A DNA stretch of 16,771 nucleotides from Clostridia bacterium (lineage in GTDB: Bacteria; Bacillota; Clostridia; Oscillospirales; CAG-272): contig CAAEBS010000135.1 in assembly GCA_900754175.1 (NCBI GenBank), forward strand, positions 1 through 16,771. The letters run 5' to 3'. Under the pieces are notes generated by a model. The model saw nothing but the letters and a program-made list of their open reading frames with translations, was not told the DNA's origin and searched no databases. Both the position numbers and the translations under genes were made by a program. Positions 7,001 through 13,859 of this stretch are shown in pieces; within the stretch, counting starts at the first letter, position 1; the number at the start of each line of letters is the position of its first letter.

Positions 7001-7967
7001 GCTGAACCCGCTGGGCGTGCCTTCCCGTATGAACATCGGACAGGTGCTTGAGGTTCACCTCGGCATTGCGGCACGCAAGCTTGGCTGGAAGATCATGACC
7101 CCTGTCTTTGACGGCGCCAACGAGCGGGACATCGTGGAATGTCTGCGCATGGCAGGTTTCTGCCGTGACATCCGCCCCGGCGAAAACGTGGACGGCAAGC
7201 CGCTCTTCATTGAGACCGTGGACGAGGAGGGCAAAAAGGACCTGGTACGCATCACCGACGAACAGCGCTCGGATCCCGAGGAGATGAAGCGCCTGTTTGC
7301 CGAGGAGACCGTCAAGGTCATCGACGGTAAGACCACGCTTTACGACGGTCGTACCGGCGAGCCTTTCGATAACCCCGTAACCGTGGGTATCATGTATTAC
7401 CTCAAGCTCCACCATCTGGTAGACGATAAGATCCATGCACGGTCCAACGGTCCGTACTCTCTGGTAACGCAGCAGCCTCTCGGCGGTAAAGCGCAGTTCG
7501 GCGGTCAGCGTTTCGGAGAAATGGAGGTGTGGGCACTGGAGGCTTACGGTGCGGCTTACACGCTTCAGGAAATCCTGACGGTGAAGTCGGACGATATCAA
7601 CGGACGCCGCCGTGCTTACGAGGCGATCATCAAGGGACAGAACATTCCTACCCCGGGTGTTCCGGAATCCTTCAAGGTGCTGGTCAAGGAGCTTCAGTCG
7701 CTGGCGCTCAACGTTCGTGTGCTGGATAAGAACGGCGAGGAGATTCAGCTCTCCACGCTGTGCAACGAGGACGATGTTCCTCCGTACTCCAACAAGGCGG
7801 ACGAGGCGTTCATTGACGACGTGGTGGATAATTCCGTGGCGACCGACGACATCGACGATTCTTTCCTGATCGAAGACGGAGACGAGGACGACGGACTGGA
7901 TTCCGACGACGATTTCAGCTCGCTTCTCGGTGACGCCCTTGGCGATGACGACGATGATAATATGTAA
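4062..7967 (+). CDS. rpoB: DNA-directed RNA polymerase subunit beta
   Basis: RpoB and RpoC form the catalytic core of RNA polymerase. The 1301-residue protein is longer than B. subtilis RpoB (1193). The rifampicin region begins at FGSSQLSQFMDQNNPL (494-509) and continues with THKRRLSALGPGG; D504, H514 and S519 equal E. coli D516, H526 and S531, so a sensitive genotype is expected. Further hallmarks are GDKMAGRHGNKG (946-957) and, near the end, GGKAQFGGQRFGEMEVWALE. An extra segment around 330-430 is common in clostridial RpoB. The last 52 residues are an acidic tail with 23 Asp/Glu and no Lys or Arg. The ATG at 4062 follows TGGAG (4046-4050) by 11 nt; an in-frame GTG at 4026 lacks a convincing ribosome-binding site. 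rpoC begins 17 nt after the stop codon. Confidence 0.98.
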   Translation: MVNVKEQKLGKVTRMSFSKSSFPCELPNLVEVQTKSFKWFLEEGLMEVLRDVSPITDHSDNLVIEFVSYSIDQKPKYTVEECKERDANYAAPLKVNVRLTNKSTGEVKQTDIFMGDFPIMTETGTFVINGAERVIVSQIIRSPGMYYADDIDKAGKEIYSTTVIPYRGAWLEYEIDANGVMYVRIDKTRKLPLTMFIRALGVETRDQIYDMFGEEEALTLTFDKDESETLAMGVNSTPGIEALKEIYKKLRPGEPPLVEPAQALIRNYFFDPKRYDIAQVGRYKFDKKMAIHNRIAGRKLAEAVVSPITGEVLFEAGEVLNEEQALAVENAAVNLVKIELDNGKVLKVFSNGTIRPECLLGYDLKDCGVNEKARTEVLLEIMKECGDDEEAVKAMAKERIADLCPKCLTKDDVFASINYLLNLTHGVGKTDDIDHLGNRRIRSVGEQLQNQLRIGFTRMDKIIKERMTIQDNERLTPGALINIKPVTTVIREFFGSSQLSQFMDQNNPLAELTHKRRLSALGPGGLSRERASFDVRDVHYTHYGRMCPIETPEGPNIGLISYLTTYARINDYGFIEAPFRKVDKETGTVTDEVEYMTADREDNFVIVPANEPLDENNHFVHERVTARERGEFIERDAHEVDYMDVSPKMVVSVATAMIPFLENDDNSRALMGSNMQKQAVPLMTTDNPIVGTGMEYKAAVDSGVVVVAKNAGIVDHVEADKIVIACEDGHKDVYDLIKFKKTNQGTCFNQRPIVSHGEEVEAGQVIADGPATSNGEISLGKNALIGFMTWEGYNYEDAVLLNERLVRDDVYTSLHIEEYTHEARDTKLGPEEITREIPNVGEDALKDLNAEGIVKKGTEVRAGDILVGKITPKGETELTAEERLLRAIFGEKAREVRDTSLRLPHGESGIVVDVKVFSHEHNDDLPAGVNKVVRVYIAQKRKISVGDKMAGRHGNKGVVSRILPPEDMPFLPDGTPLDIVLNPLGVPSRMNIGQVLEVHLGIAARKLGWKIMTPVFDGANERDIVECLRMAGFCRDIRPGENVDGKPLFIETVDEEGKKDLVRITDEQRSDPEEMKRLFAEETVKVIDGKTTLYDGRTGEPFDNPVTVGIMYYLKLHHLVDDKIHARSNGPYSLVTQQPLGGKAQFGGQRFGEMEVWALEAYGAAYTLQEILTVKSDDINGRRRAYEAIIKGQNIPTPGVPESFKVLVKELQSLALNVRVLDKNGEEIQLSTLCNEDDVPPYSNKADEAFIDDVVDNSVATDDIDDSFLIEDGDEDDGLDSDDDFSSLLGDALGDDDDDNM

Positions 7968-7971
7968 AATG

Positions 7972-7977
7972 AAGGAG
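7972..7977 (+). promoter_or_regulatory. rpoC ribosome-binding site that decides the start
   Basis: AAGGAG at 7972-7977 is only 1 nt from the ATG at 7979 but 7 nt from the in-frame GTG at 7985. The spacing favours GTG 7985 as the true start of rpoC. Confidence 0.65.
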
Positions 7978-7984
7978 AATGGCT

Positions 7985-10900
7985 GTGGAGCACAATGAAT
8001 TTGATTCTATAAAAATAGGTCTGGCATCTCCGGATATGATCAGAGAGTGGTCTTACGGCGAGGTTACCAAGCCCGAGACCATCAACTACAGAACCCTGAA
8101 GGCGGAAATCGGCGGTCTTTTCTGCGAAAGGATCTTCGGTCCGACCAAGGACGGCGCTTGTATGTGCGGAAAGTACAAGAATTCCCACAACAAGGAGCCT
8201 CACAAGTGCGAAAAGTGCGGCGTGGACGTTACCACCAAAAAGGTGCGCCGGGAACGTATGGGTCACATCGAGCTGGCGGCTCCCGTATCGCACATCTGGT
8301 ATTTCAAGGCGATCCCGTCCCGTATGGCTCTGGTGCTGGATATTTCTCCGAAGTATCTGGAGCAGGTGCTGTATTTCGCCGATAACATCGTGCTGGATCC
8401 CGGTTCCACTCCGCTGGAAAAGGGAACCGTCCTCAACGAAAAGCAGTATCAGGAGTACCTGGAGTTGTACGGCAAGGATTTCCGTGTGGGAATGGGCGCC
8501 GAGGCAATCAAGGAACTGCTTGCCGCTATCGACGTGGAGGAGCTTTCCGAACAGCTCAAGCGGGAGCTGGAGAACGCATCGGGTCAGAAAAAGACCCGCC
8601 TGATCAAGCGGCTTGAAGTGGTGGAAGCATTCCGGAAGTCGGGCAACCGCCTGGAATGGATGATCCTTGACGTGGTTCCGGTCATTCCTCCGGACATCCG
8701 TCCTATGGTACAGCTGGACGGCGGACGTTTTGCGTCCTCCGACCTCAACGAACTTTACCGCCGGGTCATCAGCCGCAATACCCGTCTGAAAAAGATCATC
8801 GAGATCCATGCCCCCGAGATCGTTATCCGCAACGAAAAGCGGATGCTGCAGGAGGCAGTGGACTCGCTCATTGACAACGGAAGAAGAGGAAAGCCGGTGA
8901 CCGGACCCTCTAACCGTCCTCTCAAATCGCTTTCCGAAATGCTGCGTGGTAAGCAGGGACGTTTCCGTCAGAACCTGCTTGGTAAGCGTGTGGACTACTC
9001 CGGACGTTCGGTTATCGTGGTAGGACCCTCGCTGAAGATCTATCAGTGCGGACTTCCCAAGGAAATGGCACTGGAGCTGTTCAAGCCCTTTGTGGTCAAG
9101 CGTCTTGAGGAAATGCAGAGAGTGCCCGGCGTAAAGGACGCTCTCAAGAAGATTGAAAAGGCATACGAGAATCCCTGCGTTTGGGATGCTTTGGAAAACG
9201 TCATCAAGGAGCACCCCGTGCTTTTGAACCGTGCGCCTACGCTTCACCGTCTGTCCATTCAGGCGTTTGAGCCGGTGCTGGTAGAGGGACGTGCTATCAA
9301 GCTTCACCCGCTGGTTTGTACCGCATTCAACGCCGACTTCGACGGCGACCAGATGCCGGTTCACGTTCCGCTGTCCGCCGAAGCGCAGGCAGAGGCAAGA
9401 TTTTTGATGCTTTCCGCCAACAACCTGCTCAAGCCTATGGACGGTCGTGCCGTTGCCGTTCCGTCTCAGGATATGATCCTCGGTTCCTACTATCTGACCA
9501 TGGATAAGGCAGGCGAGCCGGGCGAGGGCAGAGCGTTCCGTGACTTCAACGAAGCCATGATGGCGTACACCAACGGTGTGCTCGGTCTGCACGCACCCAT
9601 CCGGATCCGTGTGACCAAGGACATCAACGGGGAGAAAAAGACCCGTGTCATCAACGCTACTCTCGGACGCCTGATCTTCAACGCACCGCTTCCGCAGGAT
9701 CTGGGCTTTGTGGAGCGCAACACCGAGGAGAATCTGTTCGAGCTTGAGATCCAGAAGGTGGTCAAGAAAAAGGAACTCGGTCAGATCATCGACCGTTGTA
9801 TCAAGAAGCACGGCTTTGCCGTCTGCGCCGAGATGCTGGATAACATCAAGGAAATGGGTTACAAGTACTCCACCAAGGCGTCCTTCTCTATTTCGGTGTA
9901 CGATATGACCATCCCGAAGGAGAAAAAGGAATATATCAGCGCCGCTCAGAAGAAAGTGGATACCATCAACGGAAACTATCAGGACGGTCTGCTTACCAAC
10001 GAGGAGCGTTACAGCAACGTCATCAAGGTATGGGAAAAGACTACCGACGAAGTGACTGCCGCCCTTCAGAAAGGCTTTGACAACTACAACCCGATCAAGA
10101 TCATGTCCGACTCGGGTGCCCGTGGTTCTATTGCGCAGATGAGACAGCTTGCCGGTATGCGTGGACTGATGTTCGCTACCAACGGTAAGACCATCGAGCT
10201 TCCGATCAAATCGAACTTCCGTGAAGGTCTGAACATTCTGGAATACTTCATGGGAGCAAAGGGTTCCCGTAAGTCGCTGTCGGATACGGCACTCCGTACC
10301 GCAGACTCCGGATACCTGACCCGCCGTCTGGTGGACGTTTCTCAGGACGTGATCGTCCGGGAAGAGAAGTGCGACACCACCAAGGGCGCATGGGTAGAGG
10401 AGATCATCGACGAGAAGAACAATCAGGTTTTGGAGCCTCTGTCCGACCGTATCGTAGGACGTTATACCATTGGCAGTATCGTAGACCCGAGAACCGGCGA
10501 GGTGATCGTGGGAGACGATGAAATGATCACCGACGAGCAGGCAGCCGCCATTGTAGCGGCAGGCATCCGCCGTGTATATATCCGTACCGTTATCCAGTGC
10601 CATGCAAGACATGGTATCTGCGCACACTGCTACGGTGCCGACCTTGCGTCCGGCAACCGGGTGAAGGTGGGCGAAGCGGTCGGTATCATTGCGGCACAGT
10701 CCATCGGTGAACCCGGTACCCAGCTTACGATGCGTACCTTCCACTCCGGCGGTGTTGCCGGATCGGATATCACGCAGGGTCTTCCCAGAGTTGAAGAGCT
10801 GTTTGAAGCCCGTACTCCGAAAAAGACCGCTGTGCTGGCTGAGGTAGACGGAACGGTTGAGATCATCGAGCCGGGCGATACGCCCAACACCTACGTGGTG

Positions 10901-11569
10901 GATATCATGAGCGACGACGGAGAGCTGACCCGTCATCAGATTCCGTTCGGAAAGCGTCTGATTGTCAACCGTGGCGACGAAATTCACAAGGGTGACGCCA
11001 TGACCGACGGTAACAAGGCGCCCGGGGATATCATGCGGATATTCGACGATCCCAACGACCCGAACAGCCGGGAATATCTGGATAAGGTGTATGAGTATAT
11101 CATCAAGGAAATCCAGAAAGTGTACCGTTCTCAGTCCTGTAACGTAAACGATAAGCATATCGAGATCATTGCCCGTCAGATGACCCGTAAGATCCGGATC
11201 TCGGACAACGGAGATACCGATCTGCTGGTAGACGCTCTGGTGGATATGACCGAGTTTGAGGAAGAGAACAACAAGATCCGTGAGCGTGCGGAAGCAGGCG
11301 AGGACGTGAAGCCCGCCGAGGGTAAGCCGGTACTGCTTGGTATTACCAAGGCATCCCTGCAGACCGAATCCTTCCTGTCTGCGGCATCCTTCCAGGAAAC
11401 CACCAAGGTCCTTACCGAGGCGGCGATCCGTGGCAAGGTGGACCACCTGCTCGGACTGAAAGAGAACGTCATTATCGGTAAGCTGATTCCTGCCGGAACC
11501 GGTATGGATTGCTACCGTAACATCGACGTTGTCAAGGTCGAGGACGAACAGGAAAATACGGTTGGCTGA
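7985..11569 (+). CDS. rpoC: DNA-directed RNA polymerase subunit beta'
   Basis: This subunit carries the RNA polymerase active-site metal. From GTG 7985 the protein has 1194 residues, the normal Firmicutes length; an ATG two codons upstream (7979) is possible but lies too close to AAGGAG. The N-terminal zinc site uses C59, C61, C75 and C78. The Mg-binding loop NADFDGD spans 449-455, with catalytic D451, D453 and D455. The second zinc site uses C796, C872, C879 and C882. The trigger-loop region follows, with QSIGEPGTQLTMRTFHSGG. The C-terminal end has LLGITKASLQTESFLSAASF. The body starts with FDSIKIGLASPDMIREWSYG, as in other RpoC proteins. The gene is co-transcribed with rpoB and closed by a strong terminator; rpsL, rpsG and fusA do not follow. 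The coding sequence contains no TTA, CTA or TCA codon. Confidence 0.98.
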   Translation: MEHNEFDSIKIGLASPDMIREWSYGEVTKPETINYRTLKAEIGGLFCERIFGPTKDGACMCGKYKNSHNKEPHKCEKCGVDVTTKKVRRERMGHIELAAPVSHIWYFKAIPSRMALVLDISPKYLEQVLYFADNIVLDPGSTPLEKGTVLNEKQYQEYLELYGKDFRVGMGAEAIKELLAAIDVEELSEQLKRELENASGQKKTRLIKRLEVVEAFRKSGNRLEWMILDVVPVIPPDIRPMVQLDGGRFASSDLNELYRRVISRNTRLKKIIEIHAPEIVIRNEKRMLQEAVDSLIDNGRRGKPVTGPSNRPLKSLSEMLRGKQGRFRQNLLGKRVDYSGRSVIVVGPSLKIYQCGLPKEMALELFKPFVVKRLEEMQRVPGVKDALKKIEKAYENPCVWDALENVIKEHPVLLNRAPTLHRLSIQAFEPVLVEGRAIKLHPLVCTAFNADFDGDQMPVHVPLSAEAQAEARFLMLSANNLLKPMDGRAVAVPSQDMILGSYYLTMDKAGEPGEGRAFRDFNEAMMAYTNGVLGLHAPIRIRVTKDINGEKKTRVINATLGRLIFNAPLPQDLGFVERNTEENLFELEIQKVVKKKELGQIIDRCIKKHGFAVCAEMLDNIKEMGYKYSTKASFSISVYDMTIPKEKKEYISAAQKKVDTINGNYQDGLLTNEERYSNVIKVWEKTTDEVTAALQKGFDNYNPIKIMSDSGARGSIAQMRQLAGMRGLMFATNGKTIELPIKSNFREGLNILEYFMGAKGSRKSLSDTALRTADSGYLTRRLVDVSQDVIVREEKCDTTKGAWVEEIIDEKNNQVLEPLSDRIVGRYTIGSIVDPRTGEVIVGDDEMITDEQAAAIVAAGIRRVYIRTVIQCHARHGICAHCYGADLASGNRVKVGEAVGIIAAQSIGEPGTQLTMRTFHSGGVAGSDITQGLPRVEELFEARTPKKTAVLAEVDGTVEIIEPGDTPNTYVVDIMSDDGELTRHQIPFGKRLIVNRGDEIHKGDAMTDGNKAPGDIMRIFDDPNDPNSREYLDKVYEYIIKEIQKVYRSQSCNVNDKHIEIIARQMTRKIRISDNGDTDLLVDALVDMTEFEEENNKIRERAEAGEDVKPAEGKPVLLGITKASLQTESFLSAASFQETTKVLTEAAIRGKVDHLLGLKENVIIGKLIPAGTGMDCYRNIDVVKVEDEQENTVG

Positions 11570-11577
11570 TAACCGCT

Positions 11578-11627
11578 GGCTCCTTATCCGGCATTTTTTG
11601 CCGGATAAGGAGCCTTTTGCTTTTCTT
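11578..11627 (+). terminator. rpoBC operon terminator
   Basis: A perfect 16-bp stem GGCTCCTTATCCGGCA (11578-11593) and TGCCGGATAAGGAGCC (11599-11614) encloses a loop of five T. It is followed by a T-rich run to 11627. It begins 8 nt after the rpoC stop codon. Confidence 0.95.
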
Positions 11628-11735
11628 GTACAGAATACGGATATCAGTAATTTGTACGAAACGCACAACCTGGGAAAGTCGTGCCTCGCCTTTACGCTTT
11701 GTTCTATAAAAATTCAGAAAAATTTCAAAAAGCTA

Positions 11736-11764
11736 TTGCTTTTTTATTAAATTTGGTATATAAT
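11736..11764 (+). promoter_or_regulatory. Promoter of the membrane protein gene
   Basis: The -35 box TTGCTT (11736-11741) and the perfect -10 box TATAAT (11759-11764) are 17 bp apart. Transcription would start near 11771, with a leader of about 58 nt. Confidence 0.75.
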
Positions 11765-11772
11765 GATTTTTG

Positions 11773-11802
11773 TCAGAATATGTCTGATAACAGTTTTGTT
11801 AT
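11773..11802. promoter_or_regulatory. Two inverted repeats at the membrane-gene transcription start
   Basis: TCAGA-atatg-TCTGA (11773-11787) is followed directly by ATAACA-gttt-TGTTAT (11787-11802), both with perfect arms. They lie between the -10 box and the Shine-Dalgarno site, so they could be repressor sites or small leader hairpins. The arms are short and AT-rich, so chance is possible. Confidence 0.35.
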
Positions 11803-11828
11803 AAATCTTTTTGGAGGAGTTTTACTGT

Positions 11829-13607
11829 ATGAAAAAACTGATCCCCGCAAAGACCCTGACATTGATCCAGAACCTGATCTGTCTTGTCATGATGATCGTG
11901 ATCACGATCTTCAGCTGCATGAATCTGTTCGTGGTTCCGGTCAATATGAACGAAGACGTGCGGAACACAATGGAAGAGACGATGGCGAAGCTTTCCGACG
12001 ATGGAACGGTGGAAATTCCGGAGACGATTGAGATCGGACTTCCCATGGTTATTAAAAGCGTAGCTTCTACCGGCGAAGCCGTAAAAGCTATGATGGATGC
12101 CGCCAAGTCCATCAAGGACACGACGGATAAGGCAAAGGACTTTTCCTCTTCTATGGAAAATGCCGACACCGATTATCAGTCTCCCGAGGACGCTCAGAAG
12201 AGCGCCGACGAGATGCAGAAGCAGGCGGATGACCTGAGCAAGGGCGCAGAGGATGCGGAAGCCGCCGCAAAGAATGCGTTTTCCAAGCTTACCGGCGCAT
12301 TGATGAATATGATTCTGCTGATCTTCATGATTATCGGCGGATTCAAGAGCGGCGTGATCGTAGGCATTCTTTATGTGGGACTGCTTTTCACCATTTCGGT
12401 TCTGCCGTTCTACTGTATCGTCCGCACCATTATGGTCATGGTGAAGTTCTTCACCAATCTTAAAGATCCCGACGAGGGATACCACAAGATCTCCAAGACC
12501 TTTGGCAAGACGGTATGTATGTTCCCGATTTTCCTGTTCTACCTGCTGATTATCCCCGGCTTTAAGTTTACCGGCACTACGACGGGTATCTTTGTATGCC
12601 TTGCGATCGTTCTGGTGCTGAATACATTGATTCCCCGCATGAAGGACTTTTCCAAGGCGGAGAACCGTTATCTCAATGCGGTGCAGATCATTTCGATCGT
12701 GTCGATCGGCGCATTCCTGCTGTTTTTCTTCAACATTGCGAAAGCAGGTCTGTTTGACGCTATGTTCGACCGTCTGGGCGTGATCGTGGGTCAGTCGAAG
12801 GATTTCCCGATCCTGGAAGTGGCAGTTGTGACGGCGATCTGCGTCCTGCTTTTCCTGACCTGCAAGTATCTGGGTCGTGTGGCGTGCCGCCTTGCCTGCA
12901 TGGTAAAGGTGACGAGCAACGGCAAGGTCAAGGATTCCTGCATCAGCCGTGTGGTTATGGCGCTGATCGTGATTGCAGGCGTTTTTTACCTGACGATATC
13001 TGACTTTGCTCTGAAGCTGACCTCTGCCGGTTCGACTGCTTTCTATATGGCAGTTGTCGGCGCTGCGCTGATGCTGGGTTGCGAGATCGCCCTGCAGACT
13101 GTGAAAAAGAAGCTTTCCGCTACGGTTACCCCCGAGCAGATGAAAGCGGTTATGGTAGGTTGCCCCTCCGGCATTGCCGATACCGAAGCTGCTCCCGCAG
13201 CAGAGGAAGCACCTGCCGCTGAGAAAGCTCATGCAGAAGAAGCTCCCGCAGAGGAAGAAACGCTTGACGGCGAGATCCCCGCAGAGGAGAGAGTGGTTGC
13301 CGAATCGGTGACCGAGGAAGCCTCCGCAGAGGAGGACCCTGCCGTTGAGGAATCCGAAGAAAAAGCGGAAGCAGAGGAGACCACGGCTGAAGAAGCTGTT
13401 GAGGAAGCCGTAGAGAATACCGCAACCGAAATGACCGAGACCGAAGAGATCGAAAAGATCGAAGCGGAAGCGGAAACCGAGGCAAAGGCAGAGGAAGAGA
13501 CCGAAGCCGACGCCGCAAAGGAAGAAGCTCCTGCCGAAGAAACGGTTCCCGAAGCTACGGAAGCGGAAGAAGCTCCCGCTGAGGAATCCGAACCCCTTGA
13601 AAAATAA
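11829..13607 (+). CDS. Uncharacterised polytopic membrane protein with Glu/Ala-rich C-terminal tail
   Basis: I do not recognise this 592-residue protein. A first membrane segment spans about 11-38. A hydrophilic stretch from about 40 to 155 follows, and its second half (83-155) is rich in Ala, Lys, Asp and Glu and looks like a coiled coil. About eight further hydrophobic segments follow near 156-172, 174-197, 229-245, 251-268, 283-303, 326-345, 373-391 and 402-423; the exact count is uncertain. KKK at 426-428 suggests that the tail is cytoplasmic. Residues 453-592 are low-complexity, mostly Glu and Ala with APAEE-like repeats. The start is fixed by GGAGGAG (11813-11819), 9 nt before ATG 11829; an in-frame TTG at 11811 overlaps that site. 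The gene has its own promoter and terminator. No enzyme motif is seen. A transporter, cell-envelope scaffold or stress-related membrane protein are all possible. Confidence 0.85.
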   Translation: MKKLIPAKTLTLIQNLICLVMMIVITIFSCMNLFVVPVNMNEDVRNTMEETMAKLSDDGTVEIPETIEIGLPMVIKSVASTGEAVKAMMDAAKSIKDTTDKAKDFSSSMENADTDYQSPEDAQKSADEMQKQADDLSKGAEDAEAAAKNAFSKLTGALMNMILLIFMIIGGFKSGVIVGILYVGLLFTISVLPFYCIVRTIMVMVKFFTNLKDPDEGYHKISKTFGKTVCMFPIFLFYLLIIPGFKFTGTTTGIFVCLAIVLVLNTLIPRMKDFSKAENRYLNAVQIISIVSIGAFLLFFFNIAKAGLFDAMFDRLGVIVGQSKDFPILEVAVVTAICVLLFLTCKYLGRVACRLACMVKVTSNGKVKDSCISRVVMALIVIAGVFYLTISDFALKLTSAGSTAFYMAVVGAALMLGCEIALQTVKKKLSATVTPEQMKAVMVGCPSGIADTEAAPAAEEAPAAEKAHAEEAPAEEETLDGEIPAEERVVAESVTEEASAEEDPAVEESEEKAEAEETTAEEAVEEAVENTATEMTETEEIEKIEAEAETEAKAEEETEADAAKEEAPAEETVPEATEAEEAPAEESEPLEK

Positions 13608-13625
13608 GACGGCTTTTTAAAAGCT

Positions 13626-13668
13626 CACCTCATGAAGCTCCACACGGAGCTTCATGAGGTGTTTTTTT
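13626..13668 (+). terminator. Terminator of the membrane protein gene
   Basis: Perfect 16-bp arms CACCTCATGAAGCTCC (13626-13641) and GGAGCTTCATGAGGTG (13646-13661) surround an ACAC loop. Seven T residues follow (13662-13668). Confidence 0.95.
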
Positions 13669-13719
13669 GTTTCGGATCCCGTCATAAATGCCGGATTTTT
13701 GATATTTTAACATAAAAGG

Positions 13720-13756
13720 CGCCGGAAAGTGTCGAAAAATCGTCGTTATTCCGGCG
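13720..13756. repeat. Inverted repeat upstream of the metY promoter
   Basis: CGCCGGAA (13720-13727) and TTCCGGCG (13749-13756) are exact 8-bp complements, 21 nt apart, with a small CGA/TCG pair inside. It lies 20 bp upstream of the metY -35 box. It could be a second weak terminator or a regulator site; I cannot tell which. Confidence 0.4.
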
Positions 13757-13775
13757 TTGATTTCCGTTTTATATG

Positions 13776-13804
13776 TTGAATCTTTAGAAGGATTGTGTTA
13801 TAAT
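13776..13804 (+). promoter_or_regulatory. Promoter of the metY-metA unit
   Basis: The -35 box TTGAAT (13776-13781) and the perfect -10 box TATAAT (13799-13804) are 17 bp apart. TG at 13796-13797 gives an extended -10. The leader of about 50 nt is too short for a SAM riboswitch or T-box, so control is likely at transcription initiation. Confidence 0.8.
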
Positions 13805-13830
13805 AATTAAAATATCACGCTGTCCCATTG

Positions 13831-13847
13831 AAATTATAGAATAATTT
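13831..13847. promoter_or_regulatory. Candidate operator in the metY leader
   Basis: AAATTAT-aga-ATAATTT is an inverted repeat with perfect 7-bp arms. It sits between the transcription start and the Shine-Dalgarno site GAGG (13850-13853), where a bound repressor would block the operon. No regulator in the window is an obvious partner, and AT-rich palindromes also arise by chance. Confidence 0.4.
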
Positions 13848-13859
13848 GCGAGGTATCCG

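Noticed and set aside
4113..7436. A 1107-codon open frame on the minus strand across rpoB
   Set aside because: Same cause: it mirrors rpoB codons. It has no ribosome-binding site or family match that I can see.
7745..11668. A 1307-codon open frame on the minus strand across rpoC
   Set aside because: It is codon-aligned with rpoC and exists because rpoC lacks TTA, CTA and TCA codons. Its product has no recognisable domain, and rpoC explains the sequence fully.
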